From the NCBI RefSeq assembly GCF_002902365.1, contig NZ_PPQC01000033.1:12912-57848 (forward strand): DNA of 44,937 bases, read 5' to 3'. Numbering within the stretch: position 1 is the stretch's first letter; the number at the start of each line of letters is the position of its first letter. A model generated the notes under the pieces. That model searched no databases and was not told where the DNA came from. It saw only the letters and a list, made by a program, of their open reading frames with translations. This DNA is from Staphylococcus cohnii subsp. cohnii. Lineage in GTDB: Bacteria > Bacillota > Bacilli > Staphylococcales > Staphylococcaceae. This document shows, one piece after another, positions 17,367 to 25,607 of the stretch. The position numbers were made by a program, and so were the translations under genes.

Positions 17367-17403
17367 GGTCCAAGACTGATGTTTGTCTTGGATCTTTTTT
17401 TGT
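17367..17403 (+). terminator. Terminator after yceI
   Basis: GGTCCAAGAC (17367-17376) pairs with GTCTTGGATC (17385-17394), followed by a nine-base T run. Confidence 0.92.
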
Positions 17404-17460
17404 TATATAAAATTTAAAATCCTTTTATGCGGGTATAAAGTATTAAAAAGGGAGATTTCA

Positions 17461-18048
17461 GTGGCAACAATGTTACCTAAAATTGGTCGTCCAGCAACGA
17501 ATGCGTTAGCTTCGATCGGTATAAATACTTTAGAAGAATTAGCAAAATATGAACGAACTACTATATTAGATACTCATGGCGTAGGACCTAAAGCAATCAG
17601 CATATTAGAAAATGCGTTAACAGAAGCAGGACTATCATTTAAAAATGAAGCGGCTTCAGAATTTCCATTTGAAATGGTTGGAGATTTAGGGTGTGATAAT
17701 GCACCCAAACGGCGAATCATGTTAGATTTTCTAATTGGATCTGCATTAGCTGATAAGAATAAGTTATCACAAACAGTTGTGTCAAATTTCAAGTGGCAAG
17801 TGCCTGGTGCTTTTGAATTGAACAGTTTAGATGAATTTCACAATGAAATTGAAGCGCATAAAGTAGATATTAAAAGAATAGAAGTGACGCATAATTTAAC
17901 ACACGGAAAGTTTGGTGCAATGCATGGTACTCAGTTAAATAGTGATGGCACAGCAGTCTACTTTGCGGATTTTATTGAGTTTGAAAGCAATCGTAAAAAT
18001 GCCAAAATTAAAACAGTGACATCTTATGTAATTATGAATGATGAATAA
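17461..18048 (+). CDS. Helix-hairpin-helix plus NTF2-like domain protein
   Basis: A 195-aa protein with two parts. Residues about 4-60 form a helix-hairpin-helix unit of the RNA polymerase alpha C-terminal type (LPKIGRPATNALASIGINTLEELA ... HGVGPKAISILENAL in separate helices). Residues about 80-195 resemble a SnoaL/NTF2-like fold. The GTG at 17461 is chosen because GGGAGA sits five bases before it. The open frame further upstream overlaps the yceI terminator and has no site. An AHSA1-type gene follows 15 bases later, so the two are cotranscribed. No enzymatic residues are evident. Confidence 0.75.
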   Translation: MATMLPKIGRPATNALASIGINTLEELAKYERTTILDTHGVGPKAISILENALTEAGLSFKNEAASEFPFEMVGDLGCDNAPKRRIMLDFLIGSALADKNKLSQTVVSNFKWQVPGAFELNSLDEFHNEIEAHKVDIKRIEVTHNLTHGKFGAMHGTQLNSDGTAVYFADFIEFESNRKNAKIKTVTSYVIMNDE

Positions 18049-18063
18049 AAAGGAGCGTTTTAA

Positions 18064-18537
18064 GTGAGTATAGAAGTAAATGAAAATAAAATTATATTTA
18101 AAAGAGATTTTGAAGCAACTGTAGAAGAAATATTTGACGCATATACTGAGCAGTCTTTATTTGAACAATGGTTCCACCCTCAAGGTGCAACAACAAAAGT
18201 GTTCGAATTTAATATTGTGACTGGAGGTCAAGCGTTTTTTGCAATATATACTGATCAAGGTACAAGTTATACATTAACAAAGTATAATGAAGTCAAAGCA
18301 CCTTATTTAATTGATTATAACGATTACTTTACTGATAAAGAAGGTAATATTGATAAAAATATGGCTAGTATGCGTAATGTCATTCAATTAGAACAGAAAG
18401 GTGAGAATTCAACACGTATTATATCCACTGCAGAACTACCAGATCCTAAATCAGCACAACAATTACTTGATATGGGTGTAGAAGCGGGTATGAATAGCAC
18501 ATTTGATAATTTAGAAACACTTTTAAAAAATAAATAG
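18064..18537 (+). CDS. AHSA1/SRPBCC domain protein
   Basis: A 157-aa START-like (SRPBCC) protein of the activator-of-Hsp90-ATPase homologue group. Visible features are FKRDFEATVEEIFDAYTEQ, LFEQWFHPQGA, and the long C-terminal helix GVEAGMNSTFDNLETLLKN. GTG start behind AAAGGAG. It shares a transcript with the preceding HHH/NTF2-like gene. This fold makes a hydrophobic ligand pocket, and the ligand is unknown. Confidence 0.88.
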   Translation: MSIEVNENKIIFKRDFEATVEEIFDAYTEQSLFEQWFHPQGATTKVFEFNIVTGGQAFFAIYTDQGTSYTLTKYNEVKAPYLIDYNDYFTDKEGNIDKNMASMRNVIQLEQKGENSTRIISTAELPDPKSAQQLLDMGVEAGMNSTFDNLETLLKNK

Positions 18538-18613
18538 TCATAGATATGTAAGAATTGAAACACTTGTACACTTTAGCTTTTAGTTATAATAAAAGTGAAA
18601 AGAGGTGAGTGTA

Positions 18614-18790
18614 TTGAATAAACGTTATTTAAAAGTATTAGGGTTATATACGATAAGTACGCTTGGACCAGCTATGATGTTAAATGAAAAATGTTTAAGT
18701 AGCAGTACATTCAAATGGTTATTACGTACTTTAACAGGCTATGGTATTTTTGCTTATGGCCTACATATATTAACAAAATTTAAAAAATAA
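18614..18790 (+). CDS. Small hydrophobic membrane protein
   Basis: A 58-aa protein with two hydrophobic stretches (about 7-25 and 36-52) and a basic C-terminus. TTG at 18614 is chosen because AGAGGTGA lies five bases before it. A GTG at 18605 in the same frame overlaps that site. I do not recognise its function. The clear ribosome binding site and the TATAAT at about 18593 support it as a real gene. Confidence 0.65.
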   Translation: MNKRYLKVLGLYTISTLGPAMMLNEKCLSSSTFKWLLRTLTGYGIFAYGLHILTKFKK

Positions 18791-18883
18791 CAGCAAGCAG
18801 CGCGATTAAGTTAGAGCTATCCACGCTCCAATATGAGCGCTAATTCGTTATGAACTGTCTCTAATATTTGGAGTGAAATAAAG

Positions 18884-18934
18884 ACACTTTCGTTGAATTC
18901 ACATTAATAAGAATTTATACGGAGGTGTTTTTTT
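18884..18934 (+). terminator. Terminator hairpin, copy 2 of a GACACTTTCGTT-type element
   Basis: ACACTTTCGTTGAATTC (18884-18900) pairs imperfectly with GAATTTATACGGAGGTGT (18911-18928), followed by seven T. Its left arm matches the hairpin at 13726 at all but one base over 17. Confidence 0.75.
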
Positions 18935-19030
18935 ATGTAAAATAGAAGTACGTCTATTAAACTTGAATAAAAAATAATACAATGAATCTGTAAGTTTGAA
19001 ATCTAAATATTTTAAAGGGGAAGGGTGTCG

Positions 19031-19852
19031 ATGTTGATAGATAATAATAAAGCCATCAAAGATACATATATGTCAGGCGAAACAATTAAGAACATTAATA
19101 ATCAAGTTCAAATGAAGGATGTAATGTTTGACCAAACACCTGGACGTTATGCATTAAAATCGATTATGTCTGGATTTTTGTTAGCCATTGTAACAGTTTT
19201 CATGCTTGCAATAAAAACACAATTTGATGGTGCAAATGAAGGACTCATTAACTTAATAGGCGCTATTTCATTCAGTTTAGCCTTAGTATTAATCGTACTA
19301 ACACATTCAGAATTATTAACGAGTAATTTTATGTATTTAACAGTTGGATGGTATTATAAACTTATCGGTATGAACAAGGCTTTACTCATCATGTTAGTAT
19401 GCTTCTTTTTTAATATTATTGGAGGTTTTGTATTATTTGGGTTAATGAAGTTTACGCCTATAATGACAACGGAAATGGTGACAAGTTTAACAACGCTTGT
19501 AGATGGAAAGACCATAGATACGACATGGTATGCCATTTTAGTAAAAGCCATTTTCTGTAATTTCTTCATAAATATTGGAATTTACGTATCAATTCAATTT
19601 AAAGATGGTTTATCTAAAGCTTTCTTCATAGCCTGTGGTGTTATTGTCTTTGTATTTATGGGTTATGAACACGTAGTATTTAATGCAGGTTTATATGCTG
19701 GTATGGTTTTTTATAATTTTGACGCTGTCGCATGGCTACACGTTTTAAAAAATATAGTCTTTGCTTTTATAGGTAATTATATTGGTGGAGGTATATTTGT
19801 TGGGCTGGTTTATGCTTATTTAAACGGTAAACGCGATAGTTTGCGCAGTTGA
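19031..19852 (+). CDS. Formate/nitrite transporter family protein
   Basis: A six-helix FNT-family channel/transporter of 273 aa for small monovalent anions such as nitrite or formate. Family features include PGRYALKSIMSGFLLAIV at helix 1, the HSELLTSNFMYL segment near residue 97, and the conserved GYEHVVFNAG (His in the pore motif) near residue 213. The ATG at 19031 is favoured, with a purine-rich AAGGGGAAGGG before it. In S. aureus, as I recall, a gene of this kind (nirC) borders the nitrite/nitrate reductase cluster. Here that cluster is absent. Confidence 0.88.
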   Translation: MLIDNNKAIKDTYMSGETIKNINNQVQMKDVMFDQTPGRYALKSIMSGFLLAIVTVFMLAIKTQFDGANEGLINLIGAISFSLALVLIVLTHSELLTSNFMYLTVGWYYKLIGMNKALLIMLVCFFFNIIGGFVLFGLMKFTPIMTTEMVTSLTTLVDGKTIDTTWYAILVKAIFCNFFINIGIYVSIQFKDGLSKAFFIACGVIVFVFMGYEHVVFNAGLYAGMVFYNFDAVAWLHVLKNIVFAFIGNYIGGGIFVGLVYAYLNGKRDSLRS

Positions 19853-19868
19853 TTTTAAGATAAAGTAG

Positions 19869-19917
19869 AAAGACAATTCGGTTTCGTTAATGAAATCGTA
19901 TTGTCTTTTATTTTTTA
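19869..19917 (+). terminator. Terminator after the FNT gene
   Basis: AAAGACAAT (19869-19877) and ATTGTCTTT (19900-19908) with an inner CGGTTTCG/TGAAATCG stem, followed by a T-rich run. Confidence 0.88.
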
Positions 19918-20031
19918 TCTATAAAACAAAAAAATTGACTCATTTATCAAGAAACCATATTGTATTACTGTAAATTAATGTTTGAGATTTAATAAAATGA
20001 AGCTTTAAGAGAAACGCTAAGGAGTGACAAA

Positions 20032-20568
20032 ATGTCTGACTATAATATTAGAATTGCTGAAATAGATGATGCTGAAGCATTGCAAAAATTAATGCATGAA
20101 GCATTTACACCATTAAGAGAATTAGGTATTGATTGGCCATCTGTCAACGCTAGTGTTGAAATGGTCGAAAAAAATTTACAAACGGGTACGACTTTTGTCT
20201 TGGAAAATAACACGGAAATTATTTCAACGATAACTGTACGTTATCCTTGGGAGACAAAACGACGTATTTCTATTTATCCGTTTGTATGGTGGTTTGCTAC
20301 AAAACCTTCGTATGATGGTCAAGGATTGGGCGGCAAGTTATTAAAATACGTTGAAGAAACCTTTCTTAGAGATACGCTTAAGGTACCAGCAGTGACATTG
20401 GGTACATCTGCACGCAAACATCCATGGCTATTAGATATATACAAAAGAAGAGGTTATGAAGTTTATGCGGAACATGAAAATGACGATGGTGATTTAGGCG
20501 TTATTATGAGAAAAGTATTAATTCCAGATCGTTTTGATGAAGAAGTATTAGGACAACCGCCATTTTAA
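20032..20568 (+). CDS. GNAT family N-acetyltransferase
   Basis: A 178-aa intact GNAT enzyme that transfers an acetyl group from acetyl-CoA to an unknown amine. The acetyl-CoA binding motif is YDGQGLGGKLLKYVEE near residues 95-110, and the C-terminal motif is LDIYKRRGYEVY. Start behind TAAGGAGT. It sits between the FNT gene and the narT remnant, where a GNAT is also found beside narT in S. aureus as I recall. Confidence 0.88.
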   Translation: MSDYNIRIAEIDDAEALQKLMHEAFTPLRELGIDWPSVNASVEMVEKNLQTGTTFVLENNTEIISTITVRYPWETKRRISIYPFVWWFATKPSYDGQGLGGKLLKYVEETFLRDTLKVPAVTLGTSARKHPWLLDIYKRRGYEVYAEHENDDGDLGVIMRKVLIPDRFDEEVLGQPPF

Positions 20569-20582
20569 GTGATGATATGTAG

Positions 20583-20626
20583 TAGGGGATTCCTTTAGGT
20601 TTTAGTTAAGGGAATTCCCTATTTTT
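20583..20626 (+). terminator. Terminator after the GNAT gene
   Basis: TAGGGGATTCCTTT (20583-20596) pairs imperfectly with AAGGGAATTCCCTA (20608-20621), followed by TTTTT. Confidence 0.75.
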
Positions 20627-20642
20627 ATATTTTAGTAAAGAG

Positions 20643-20821
20643 GCAGGTACTGCAAATGGTATTGTTTCTATGATGGGCGGTTTGGGGGATTCTTCCCACC
20701 GATTGTTATTTCTTATGTCACAATAGTTACAGGTTCCAGTCATTTAGCGTTTTTATTACTAGCGATATTTGGAATTATAGCATTAACAACAATGTCGAGA
20801 ATGGTTAAAAATGTAAACTAA
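20643..20821 (+). pseudogene. narT: 3' remnant of narT/narK nitrate-nitrite MFS transporter
   Basis: Only the last sixty or so codons survive. The frame reads [15 protein letters not shown], then shifts: adding one G to the five-G run at about 20684-20688 restores [15 protein letters not shown] and the terminal helix [16 protein letters not shown] to the TAA at 20819-20821. This is the C-terminal pair of helices of a NarK-type transporter, whose AGTANG and GG signatures are typical of the family. There is no start and no upstream gene body. Confidence 0.82.
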
Positions 20822-20839
20822 AACTATAAATTTCATAAA

Positions 20840-20875
20840 AAAAGCAACACTTCACTTTTAGGAAGTGTTGCTTTT
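20840..20875 (-). terminator. Bidirectional terminator at the end of the hsp20 operon
   Basis: AAAAGCAACACTTC (20840-20853) pairs perfectly with GAAGTGTTGCTTTT (20862-20875). Confidence 0.9.
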
Positions 20876-20880
20876 AATGT

Positions 20881-21312
20881 TTAATCAATTTGAATATTAT
20901 AAGAAGACTCTTTTTTCTCTTTTTTAGGTAGCGTCACATTTAGCATGCCATTTTCGTAAGCAGCTTTAATGCCATTTTCATCAACATTATCAAATTGATA
21001 TTGACGTTTTACATCACTAAAGCTGCGTTCTTGATGAATCATGCGTCCATTTTCATCTTCTTTATTATTTTCAAATGATTGTTTACCTTCTATTGTTAAA
21101 ACATTATTTTCAAATTGAAGATTAATATTTTCTTTTTTCATACCTGGTAATTCTGCTTCTACTACGTAAGCATCTTCAAGTTCTTTGACATCTGTTTTAA
21201 TGCTATTACTTCCTGGAAATTGATCGAAAAATTGACGTCCAAAGTCTCTGAATAAATCACTAGGATTTGCATCGAAAAATGAATTATCGAATGGTTTCAT
21301 ATTGAATGCCAT
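20881..21312 (-). CDS. Small heat shock protein Hsp20
   Basis: A 143-aa alpha-crystallin-type holdase that binds unfolding proteins. The N-terminal arm is Phe-rich (FDNSFFDANPSDLFRDFG), the alpha-crystallin domain spans about 37-130 with AELPGMKKENI, and GMLNVTLPKKE closes it. Start behind AAGGAGAG. It is the second gene of a two-gene operon with another Hsp20, 41 bases downstream of it, under a CtsR-type operator. Confidence 0.93.
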   Translation of the reverse strand: MAFNMKPFDNSFFDANPSDLFRDFGRQFFDQFPGSNSIKTDVKELEDAYVVEAELPGMKKENINLQFENNVLTIEGKQSFENNKEDENGRMIHQERSFSDVKRQYQFDNVDENGIKAAYENGMLNVTLPKKEKKESSYNIQID

Positions 21313-21353
21313 AAAGCATCTCTCCTTATATAATAAATTTATTTTGTTACGAT

Positions 21354-21725
21354 TTAATCAATATTAATTTGTTTTTTTGTATGGTTAATAGGTAACGTAA
21401 CATTTAATATACCATCCTTTAGCATTGCTTTAATATTAGGTTCATCTACATTTTTAAATATAAATTGTCTACTTTGATTATTAAAATTGCGCTCTTTAAT
21501 CAAGTAATTATCTTGGTTTTGAGTTGTTGTAGAAGTATTTGTAACACTGATTGTTAAAGTCTTTTCATCAAATTGAATATCTATATCTTCTTTACTGTAA
21601 CCTGGCAGTTCAGCCATGACTTGATATGCATCACTTGATTCATATACATCTACGTTAAAATCATGATGCTCGGTTAATAAATTTTCTAGAATATCTGTAG
21701 AAAGATTTTGAGTGTTTTGCATCAT
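21354..21725 (-). CDS. Small heat shock protein Hsp20 (second paralogue)
   Basis: A 123-aa small heat shock protein with a short N-terminal arm and an alpha-crystallin domain containing AELPGYSKEDIDIQFDE and DGILNVTLP. It lacks the C-terminal extension seen in the neighbouring copy, and its N-terminal arm is shorter. Start ATG behind AAAGGAGAGG. First gene of the hsp20 pair. The two paralogues may form mixed oligomers. Confidence 0.93.
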   Translation of the reverse strand: MMQNTQNLSTDILENLLTEHHDFNVDVYESSDAYQVMAELPGYSKEDIDIQFDEKTLTISVTNTSTTTQNQDNYLIKERNFNNQSRQFIFKNVDEPNIKAMLKDGILNVTLPINHTKKQINID

Positions 21726-21755
21726 TTTTCACCTCTCCTTTAACCTTATATTTAT

Positions 21756-21791
21756 ATTATAATACATTAGTCAAAGAAAGTCAAAGTCAAA
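21756..21791 (-). promoter_or_regulatory. hsp20 promoter with CtsR operator
   Basis: On the minus strand the -35 TTGACT (21784-21779), a 17-bp spacer and -10 TATAAT (21761-21756) form a strong promoter. The plus-strand sequence AGTCAAAGAAAGTCAAA (21769-21785) matches the CtsR consensus RGTCAAANANRGTCAAA exactly, and a third GTCAAA follows at 21786-21791. CtsR bound here would cover the -35 element, giving heat-inducible control. Confidence 0.92.
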
Positions 21792-21880
21792 CTATGAGCG
21801 TTGATTATTCTAAATATACGATCATATCAAAAATGGCGTATCAATGATTGTTAACGTAAGTATAATTAGAAAAAATAAAA

Positions 21881-21946
21881 AAGAGGCAAGTTTAAGTTTA
21901 AAATAGCATAAATAAACTACACACTTTAAACGTTTCTTTGCCTCTT
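21881..21946 (-). terminator. Terminator after the SarZ-like gene
   Basis: AAGAGGCAA (21881-21889) and TTGCCTCTT (21938-21946) form the outer stem, with inner GTTTAAAGT-type pairing. A T-rich run lies on the minus-strand exit side. Confidence 0.8.
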
Positions 21947-21952
21947 AATATA

Positions 21953-22393
21953 TTAAATTTCTTTAGTGAAATGTTTATTCACAAAATTTTGTAGTGTCTC
22001 TTTTAAGTGAACGGCTTCATCGATATCCATATCAAATTCACCAAAAACTTTTCTAGAGACACCGGATAATGAATCTTGAACTTTTGCACCATGTTCGGTA
22101 AGTGCAATTTGTAAATTACGTTCATCATCAATCTCACGTGTTCTACTAACAAACCCTTTTTTTTCTAATTTTTTTAGTAATGGTGTTAGCGTACCTGAAT
22201 CAAGATAAACGCGTTGTCCAAGTGTTTTGATGTTGATTTTTTCATTTTTTTTAATTGCGAGCATAACAATATAACCAGTATATGTTAAATCATACTCTTT
22301 TAAATATGAAGTATATCTTTTTATTATTTCTTTTGATGAAACATAAAATAGAAAACACAGTTGTTCTTCTAAGTAACTTAATTTGTCCTCCAT
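21953..22393 (-). CDS. MarR/SarZ-like redox-type transcriptional regulator
   Basis: A 146-aa winged-helix regulator of the MarR/OhrR/SarZ group. Key features: [16 protein letters not shown] with a single Cys at residue 13, as in SarZ and OhrR, where it senses oxidants; [14 protein letters not shown]; the recognition helix [18 protein letters not shown]; and the wing [10 protein letters not shown]. It is close to SarZ but differs through the C-terminal third. I would call it a SarZ paralogue, not SarZ itself. Start behind AAGGGGTGA. Monocistronic, so its targets are probably elsewhere. Confidence 0.88.
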   Translation of the reverse strand: MEDKLSYLEEQLCFLFYVSSKEIIKRYTSYLKEYDLTYTGYIVMLAIKKNEKINIKTLGQRVYLDSGTLTPLLKKLEKKGFVSRTREIDDERNLQIALTEHGAKVQDSLSGVSRKVFGEFDMDIDEAVHLKETLQNFVNKHFTKEI

Positions 22394-22787
22394 TTAATCA
22401 CCCCTTTTGAAATTTAACCTTATTATGAACTACGTACATTGTCAAGGAACAGTTGTGTCTTTATTCATAATATTTTTATACTGATGTGAAAGTGTTATTT
22501 GAGTTATTTTATTGATTTCATTCATATTAAAGTTAGGTGAAATTGTCCTGAACGGATTATTCAAAAAGTAATAAAGAATATATGTATATTTTATAATATA
22601 TACAGTTATGCATAAGCGAAAAATTAAGAACATTTTGTTACAAAAGGTAATAATACTTTATAATTTATTTGTTATCGTTCATAATATTAATATTATGAAT
22701 TTTAATAAGTAGTCTAGGAATTTAAGAGTATGAGGATTAACAATGGAGTATGTATAATAATTGTTTTTACTTAAAAGGAGATAAATA
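22394..22787. promoter_or_regulatory. Intergenic region with a perfect 22-bp palindrome
   Basis: No gene is seen in these 394 bases. TTCATAATATT and its exact complement AATATTATGAA are joined without a spacer at 22678-22699. A TATAAT at 22753-22758 probably serves the YxeA gene, whose start is 30 bases further on. The palindrome lies about 55 bases upstream of that box, fitting a dimeric regulator site or an AT-rich cruciform. Confidence 0.55.
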
Positions 22788-23144
22788 ATGAAGACGTTTT
22801 TGAAAATACTAGGACTATTAATTATTTCGTTAATTTTGGCTGTAATTTTTTTCTTTGGTTTAAGAACTTATCAAGGTCACAAAAATTTAGAGTTAGTTGA
22901 TAACTATTTAGATGAAACTCATCTAACTGATAAAATCCAAACAGAGAAAACATTATATAGTGCTAAAAAAGGTTTGTATTATAAAGAAATTAAATTTAAA
23001 GATGATTCAGATCATACTTATGTCGTTCAACCGATTAGTACATATAAAGGTATATTGGTGCAAGGTTTTGATCCGGAAACTAAGAAAAATGTCAAAGGCG
23101 CAAAACATAATGCTTTTAAAGAAAAATATCAACCTAAAGATTAA
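22788..23144 (+). CDS. YxeA family protein (DUF1093)
   Basis: A 118-aa protein with one N-terminal membrane segment or uncleaved signal (about 6-26) and a small beta-rich extracytoplasmic domain. The YVVQPISTYKGILVQGFD region is typical of the YxeA family. There is no lipobox. Start behind AAAGGAGAT. Function unknown; it stands alone, with its own terminator. Confidence 0.82.
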   Translation: MKTFLKILGLLIISLILAVIFFFGLRTYQGHKNLELVDNYLDETHLTDKIQTEKTLYSAKKGLYYKEIKFKDDSDHTYVVQPISTYKGILVQGFDPETKKNVKGAKHNAFKEKYQPKD

Positions 23145-23200
23145 AAGTTATTTTTAATGATGTTATTATTTTATAGATTAAAGCAAAACAGGATAAAGTT

Positions 23201-23240
23201 GGCTGGTACCGTATTTATTTATGGCATCAGCCATTTTTTA
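23201..23240 (+). terminator. Terminator after yxeA-like gene
   Basis: GGCTGGTACC (23201-23210) pairs imperfectly with GGCATCAGCC (23223-23232), followed by a T run. Confidence 0.7.
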
Positions 23241-23619
23241 TTAAATGCATTTATCGTATAGATTACTTTAGTAAAAATTAAAAAACATAAGCATTTTGAG
23301 CACTATTTCAAGTGAAATGTATATAAAAATCATACCGATTTCTTATGTTACTTAAATAAAAAATAGACTAAAAGAGTAGTGGTTTTATTTGTGATTATAT
23401 CATTATATCTAACTTTTAGTAAGCGATCATAGCGTGATATCATAGTCTTTAACGCCAATTTTGTATATTTGTCAAAATAATTATGTTACTTATATATATA
23501 TATAATGAGTAAAAATAAAAATTAAGTGTAATATCAACTCTTTTTGCCGAAAAAATTTATATCTATATAAAAATTATTTTGATATAATTAAGCAATGTCA
23601 GAAAAAGGGGAGAAACATC
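23241..23619. other. AT-rich leader region of gltT
   Basis: No convincing gene. It contains a TA-repeat tract (about 23491-23504), a TATAAT at 23583-23588 and the GAAAAAGGGG ribosome binding site of gltT. No clear -35 element pairs with that -10 box. GATCATAG and GATATCATAG occur as near-repeats at about 23424-23441. Confidence 0.45.
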
Positions 23620-24894
23620 ATGGCAATTATAAGAAGAATCAGTTTACCAATGCAAGTTATTATCGCTTTGGTATTAGGTGTTATCGTAGGCCTATTACTT
23701 TATGGGCACGATGAAATTGCAAATTACATTAAGCCTTTTGGCGATGTCTTCTTGAATTTAATAAAAATGATTGTAATTCCAGTTGTTTTTTGTTCACTAG
23801 CATTATCTATATCCAATGTAGGTGAATCTAAAACAGTGGGACGTTACGGTTTTAAAACAATTTTATATTTTGAAATTATAACAACAATAGCTATAGGACT
23901 AGGTATACTTTTTGCGAATATATTTAAACCAGGGAAAGGTTTAGATCCAGATAAATTACCCAAAGGTGATATTTCAACATATGAATCCTCGGCAAAAGCT
24001 GCCGAATCATCTACATATGGAAATCACTTTATCGATACAATTGTAAACATTGTGCCTCAAAATCTTTTCGAGGCATTGACTTCAGGTGAATTACTACCAA
24101 TCATTTTCTTTGCAGTGTTTTTTGGTGTTGCATTATCAGCAATTGGTAAAAAAGCAGAACCTGTAAAAGCGGTTTTAAGTGGTTCATTAGAAGCTGTGTT
24201 TTGGATGATTAATAAAATATTGAAATTAGCACCTATTGGCGTATTCGCATTTATTTGTACGACAATTATGACTTTTGGTGCTTCAGCATTAATACCATTA
24301 TTAAAATTACTATTAGTGGTTATCGGTGCAATGATATTCTTTATTATTGTTGTACTTGGTATCGTAGCTAGATTATGCGGTATTAGTATTTTCTCTATTA
24401 TTAAAATACTAAAAAATGAACTAGTATTAGCATTTTCAACATCAAGTTCTGAATCTGTGTTACCAATAATAATGAAAAAAATGGAAAACTTTGGTTCTCC
24501 AAAAGATATTACTTCATTTGTAGTACCAATTGGATATACATTTAACCTTGATGGATCTGCATTATATCAATCAATAGCAGCCTTATTTGTTGCTCAGATG
24601 TATGGCATCGATATGTCCATCGGCCAACAAATCATGTTAATGGTTACTTTGATGGTTGCTTCAAAAGGTATGGCGGGCGTACCAGGAGTATCAATTGTAG
24701 TACTTATTACAACATTGACAACAATGGGATTACCAGCTGAAGGACTGGCATTGATTATCGGTGTCGATAGACTATTAGATATGGTACGAACTTGTGTAAA
24801 TGTATTAGGTAACGCATTATCTACCATTGTTATTGCAAAATGGGAAAATGCTTATGACAAAGAGAAAGGTCAAGCCTATCTAAAATCGATATAA
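23620..24894 (+). CDS. gltT: Glutamate/dicarboxylate cation symporter (DAACS family)
   Basis: A 424-aa SLC1-type secondary transporter for glutamate/aspartate or C4-dicarboxylates, coupled to H+ or Na+. The family marks are visible in order: the Ser-rich hairpin FSTSSSESVLP near residue 270, the YTFNLDGSALYQ (NMDGT-like) motif near 307, SKGMAGVPG in hairpin 2 near 347, and the substrate-contact helix DRLLDMVRTCVNVLGNA near 386. Start behind AAAGGGGAG. Monocistronic with its own terminator. Confidence 0.92.
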   Translation: MAIIRRISLPMQVIIALVLGVIVGLLLYGHDEIANYIKPFGDVFLNLIKMIVIPVVFCSLALSISNVGESKTVGRYGFKTILYFEIITTIAIGLGILFANIFKPGKGLDPDKLPKGDISTYESSAKAAESSTYGNHFIDTIVNIVPQNLFEALTSGELLPIIFFAVFFGVALSAIGKKAEPVKAVLSGSLEAVFWMINKILKLAPIGVFAFICTTIMTFGASALIPLLKLLLVVIGAMIFFIIVVLGIVARLCGISIFSIIKILKNELVLAFSTSSSESVLPIIMKKMENFGSPKDITSFVVPIGYTFNLDGSALYQSIAALFVAQMYGIDMSIGQQIMLMVTLMVASKGMAGVPGVSIVVLITTLTTMGLPAEGLALIIGVDRLLDMVRTCVNVLGNALSTIVIAKWENAYDKEKGQAYLKSI

Positions 24895-24918
24895 ACTAAA
24901 TTAAAATTCTGACATTTT

Positions 24919-24955
24919 GCACTGAATAGAAAATAAATCTATTCAGTGCTTTTTT
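24919..24955 (+). terminator. Terminator after gltT
   Basis: GCACTGAATAG (24919-24929) pairs perfectly with CTATTCAGTGC (24939-24949), followed by six T. Confidence 0.95.
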
Positions 24956-25057
24956 GTTAATTACGGTTATATTATGTTAATTATAAAACAACAACAGTAG
25001 GATGTTTTTGAAAACAAGTGATGGGTTAAACAAAATTAATGTTATTTAAGGCAAAAA

Positions 25058-25096
25058 CAGCCCCATAAGCACTTCTAAGAAATGCTTATAGGGCTG
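25058..25096 (-). terminator. Terminator after the DUF4889 gene
   Basis: CAGCCC and ATAAGCA (25058-25071) pair with TGCTTAT and GGGCTG (25083-25096), with a C-A mismatch between the two stem parts. TTTTTGCC lies on the minus-strand exit side. Confidence 0.8.
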
Positions 25097-25119
25097 ATTT
25101 GTGACGCGGTTTTATTTAT

Positions 25120-25461
25120 TTACATGCCTTTCATGTCCATATCGTGAATTTTCATCATTAGACCATGCGGAATGTCATCGTGATCAACGACTTCCATTTT
25201 ACTATAAGTGTCTTCGTCCTCAGATTTAATAAGTTTTACAAAATCACATTTTTTAGGATTAAATCCTGATTTAGAAGGTATTTTTACATTTTCCTCTACT
25301 TCATGGTCTTTTTCACTCACTACTTTATCAGCAGTTGTACTATTTTTCATGTAGCCAAAGTATGTCTCTTTTTGACCACCAGAAACCATCATAATAACTA
25401 AGACAATAGCTACAATCACCATTACTGCACTGATAATAATTGCAAACATTTTATTTTTCAA
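25120..25461 (-). CDS. DUF4889 membrane-anchored protein
   Basis: A 113-aa protein with one N-terminal membrane helix (about 5-28) and a charged extracytoplasmic domain, as in the staphylococcal DUF4889 family. The C-terminus is Met- and His-rich (PHGLMMKIHDMDMKGM), which could be a weak metal site, but that is inference. It begins at TTG 25461, with GGAGAAT about ten bases before it. Monocistronic, converging on gltT. Confidence 0.8.
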   Translation of the reverse strand: MKNKMFAIIISAVMVIVAIVLVIMMVSGGQKETYFGYMKNSTTADKVVSEKDHEVEENVKIPSKSGFNPKKCDFVKLIKSEDEDTYSKMEVVDHDDIPHGLMMKIHDMDMKGM

Positions 25462-25607
25462 AATTAGATTCTCCTTTATATATCTTTACTTCAGTTATAT
25501 CTGATATTTTAGCATAATGCAATTGAAGTATAAGCGATGACAAAACTTTTAAATTAAATTTTGCTAATATGTACTTATTTTTAAAGTTTCATGTCTATGC
25601 TGCACTA

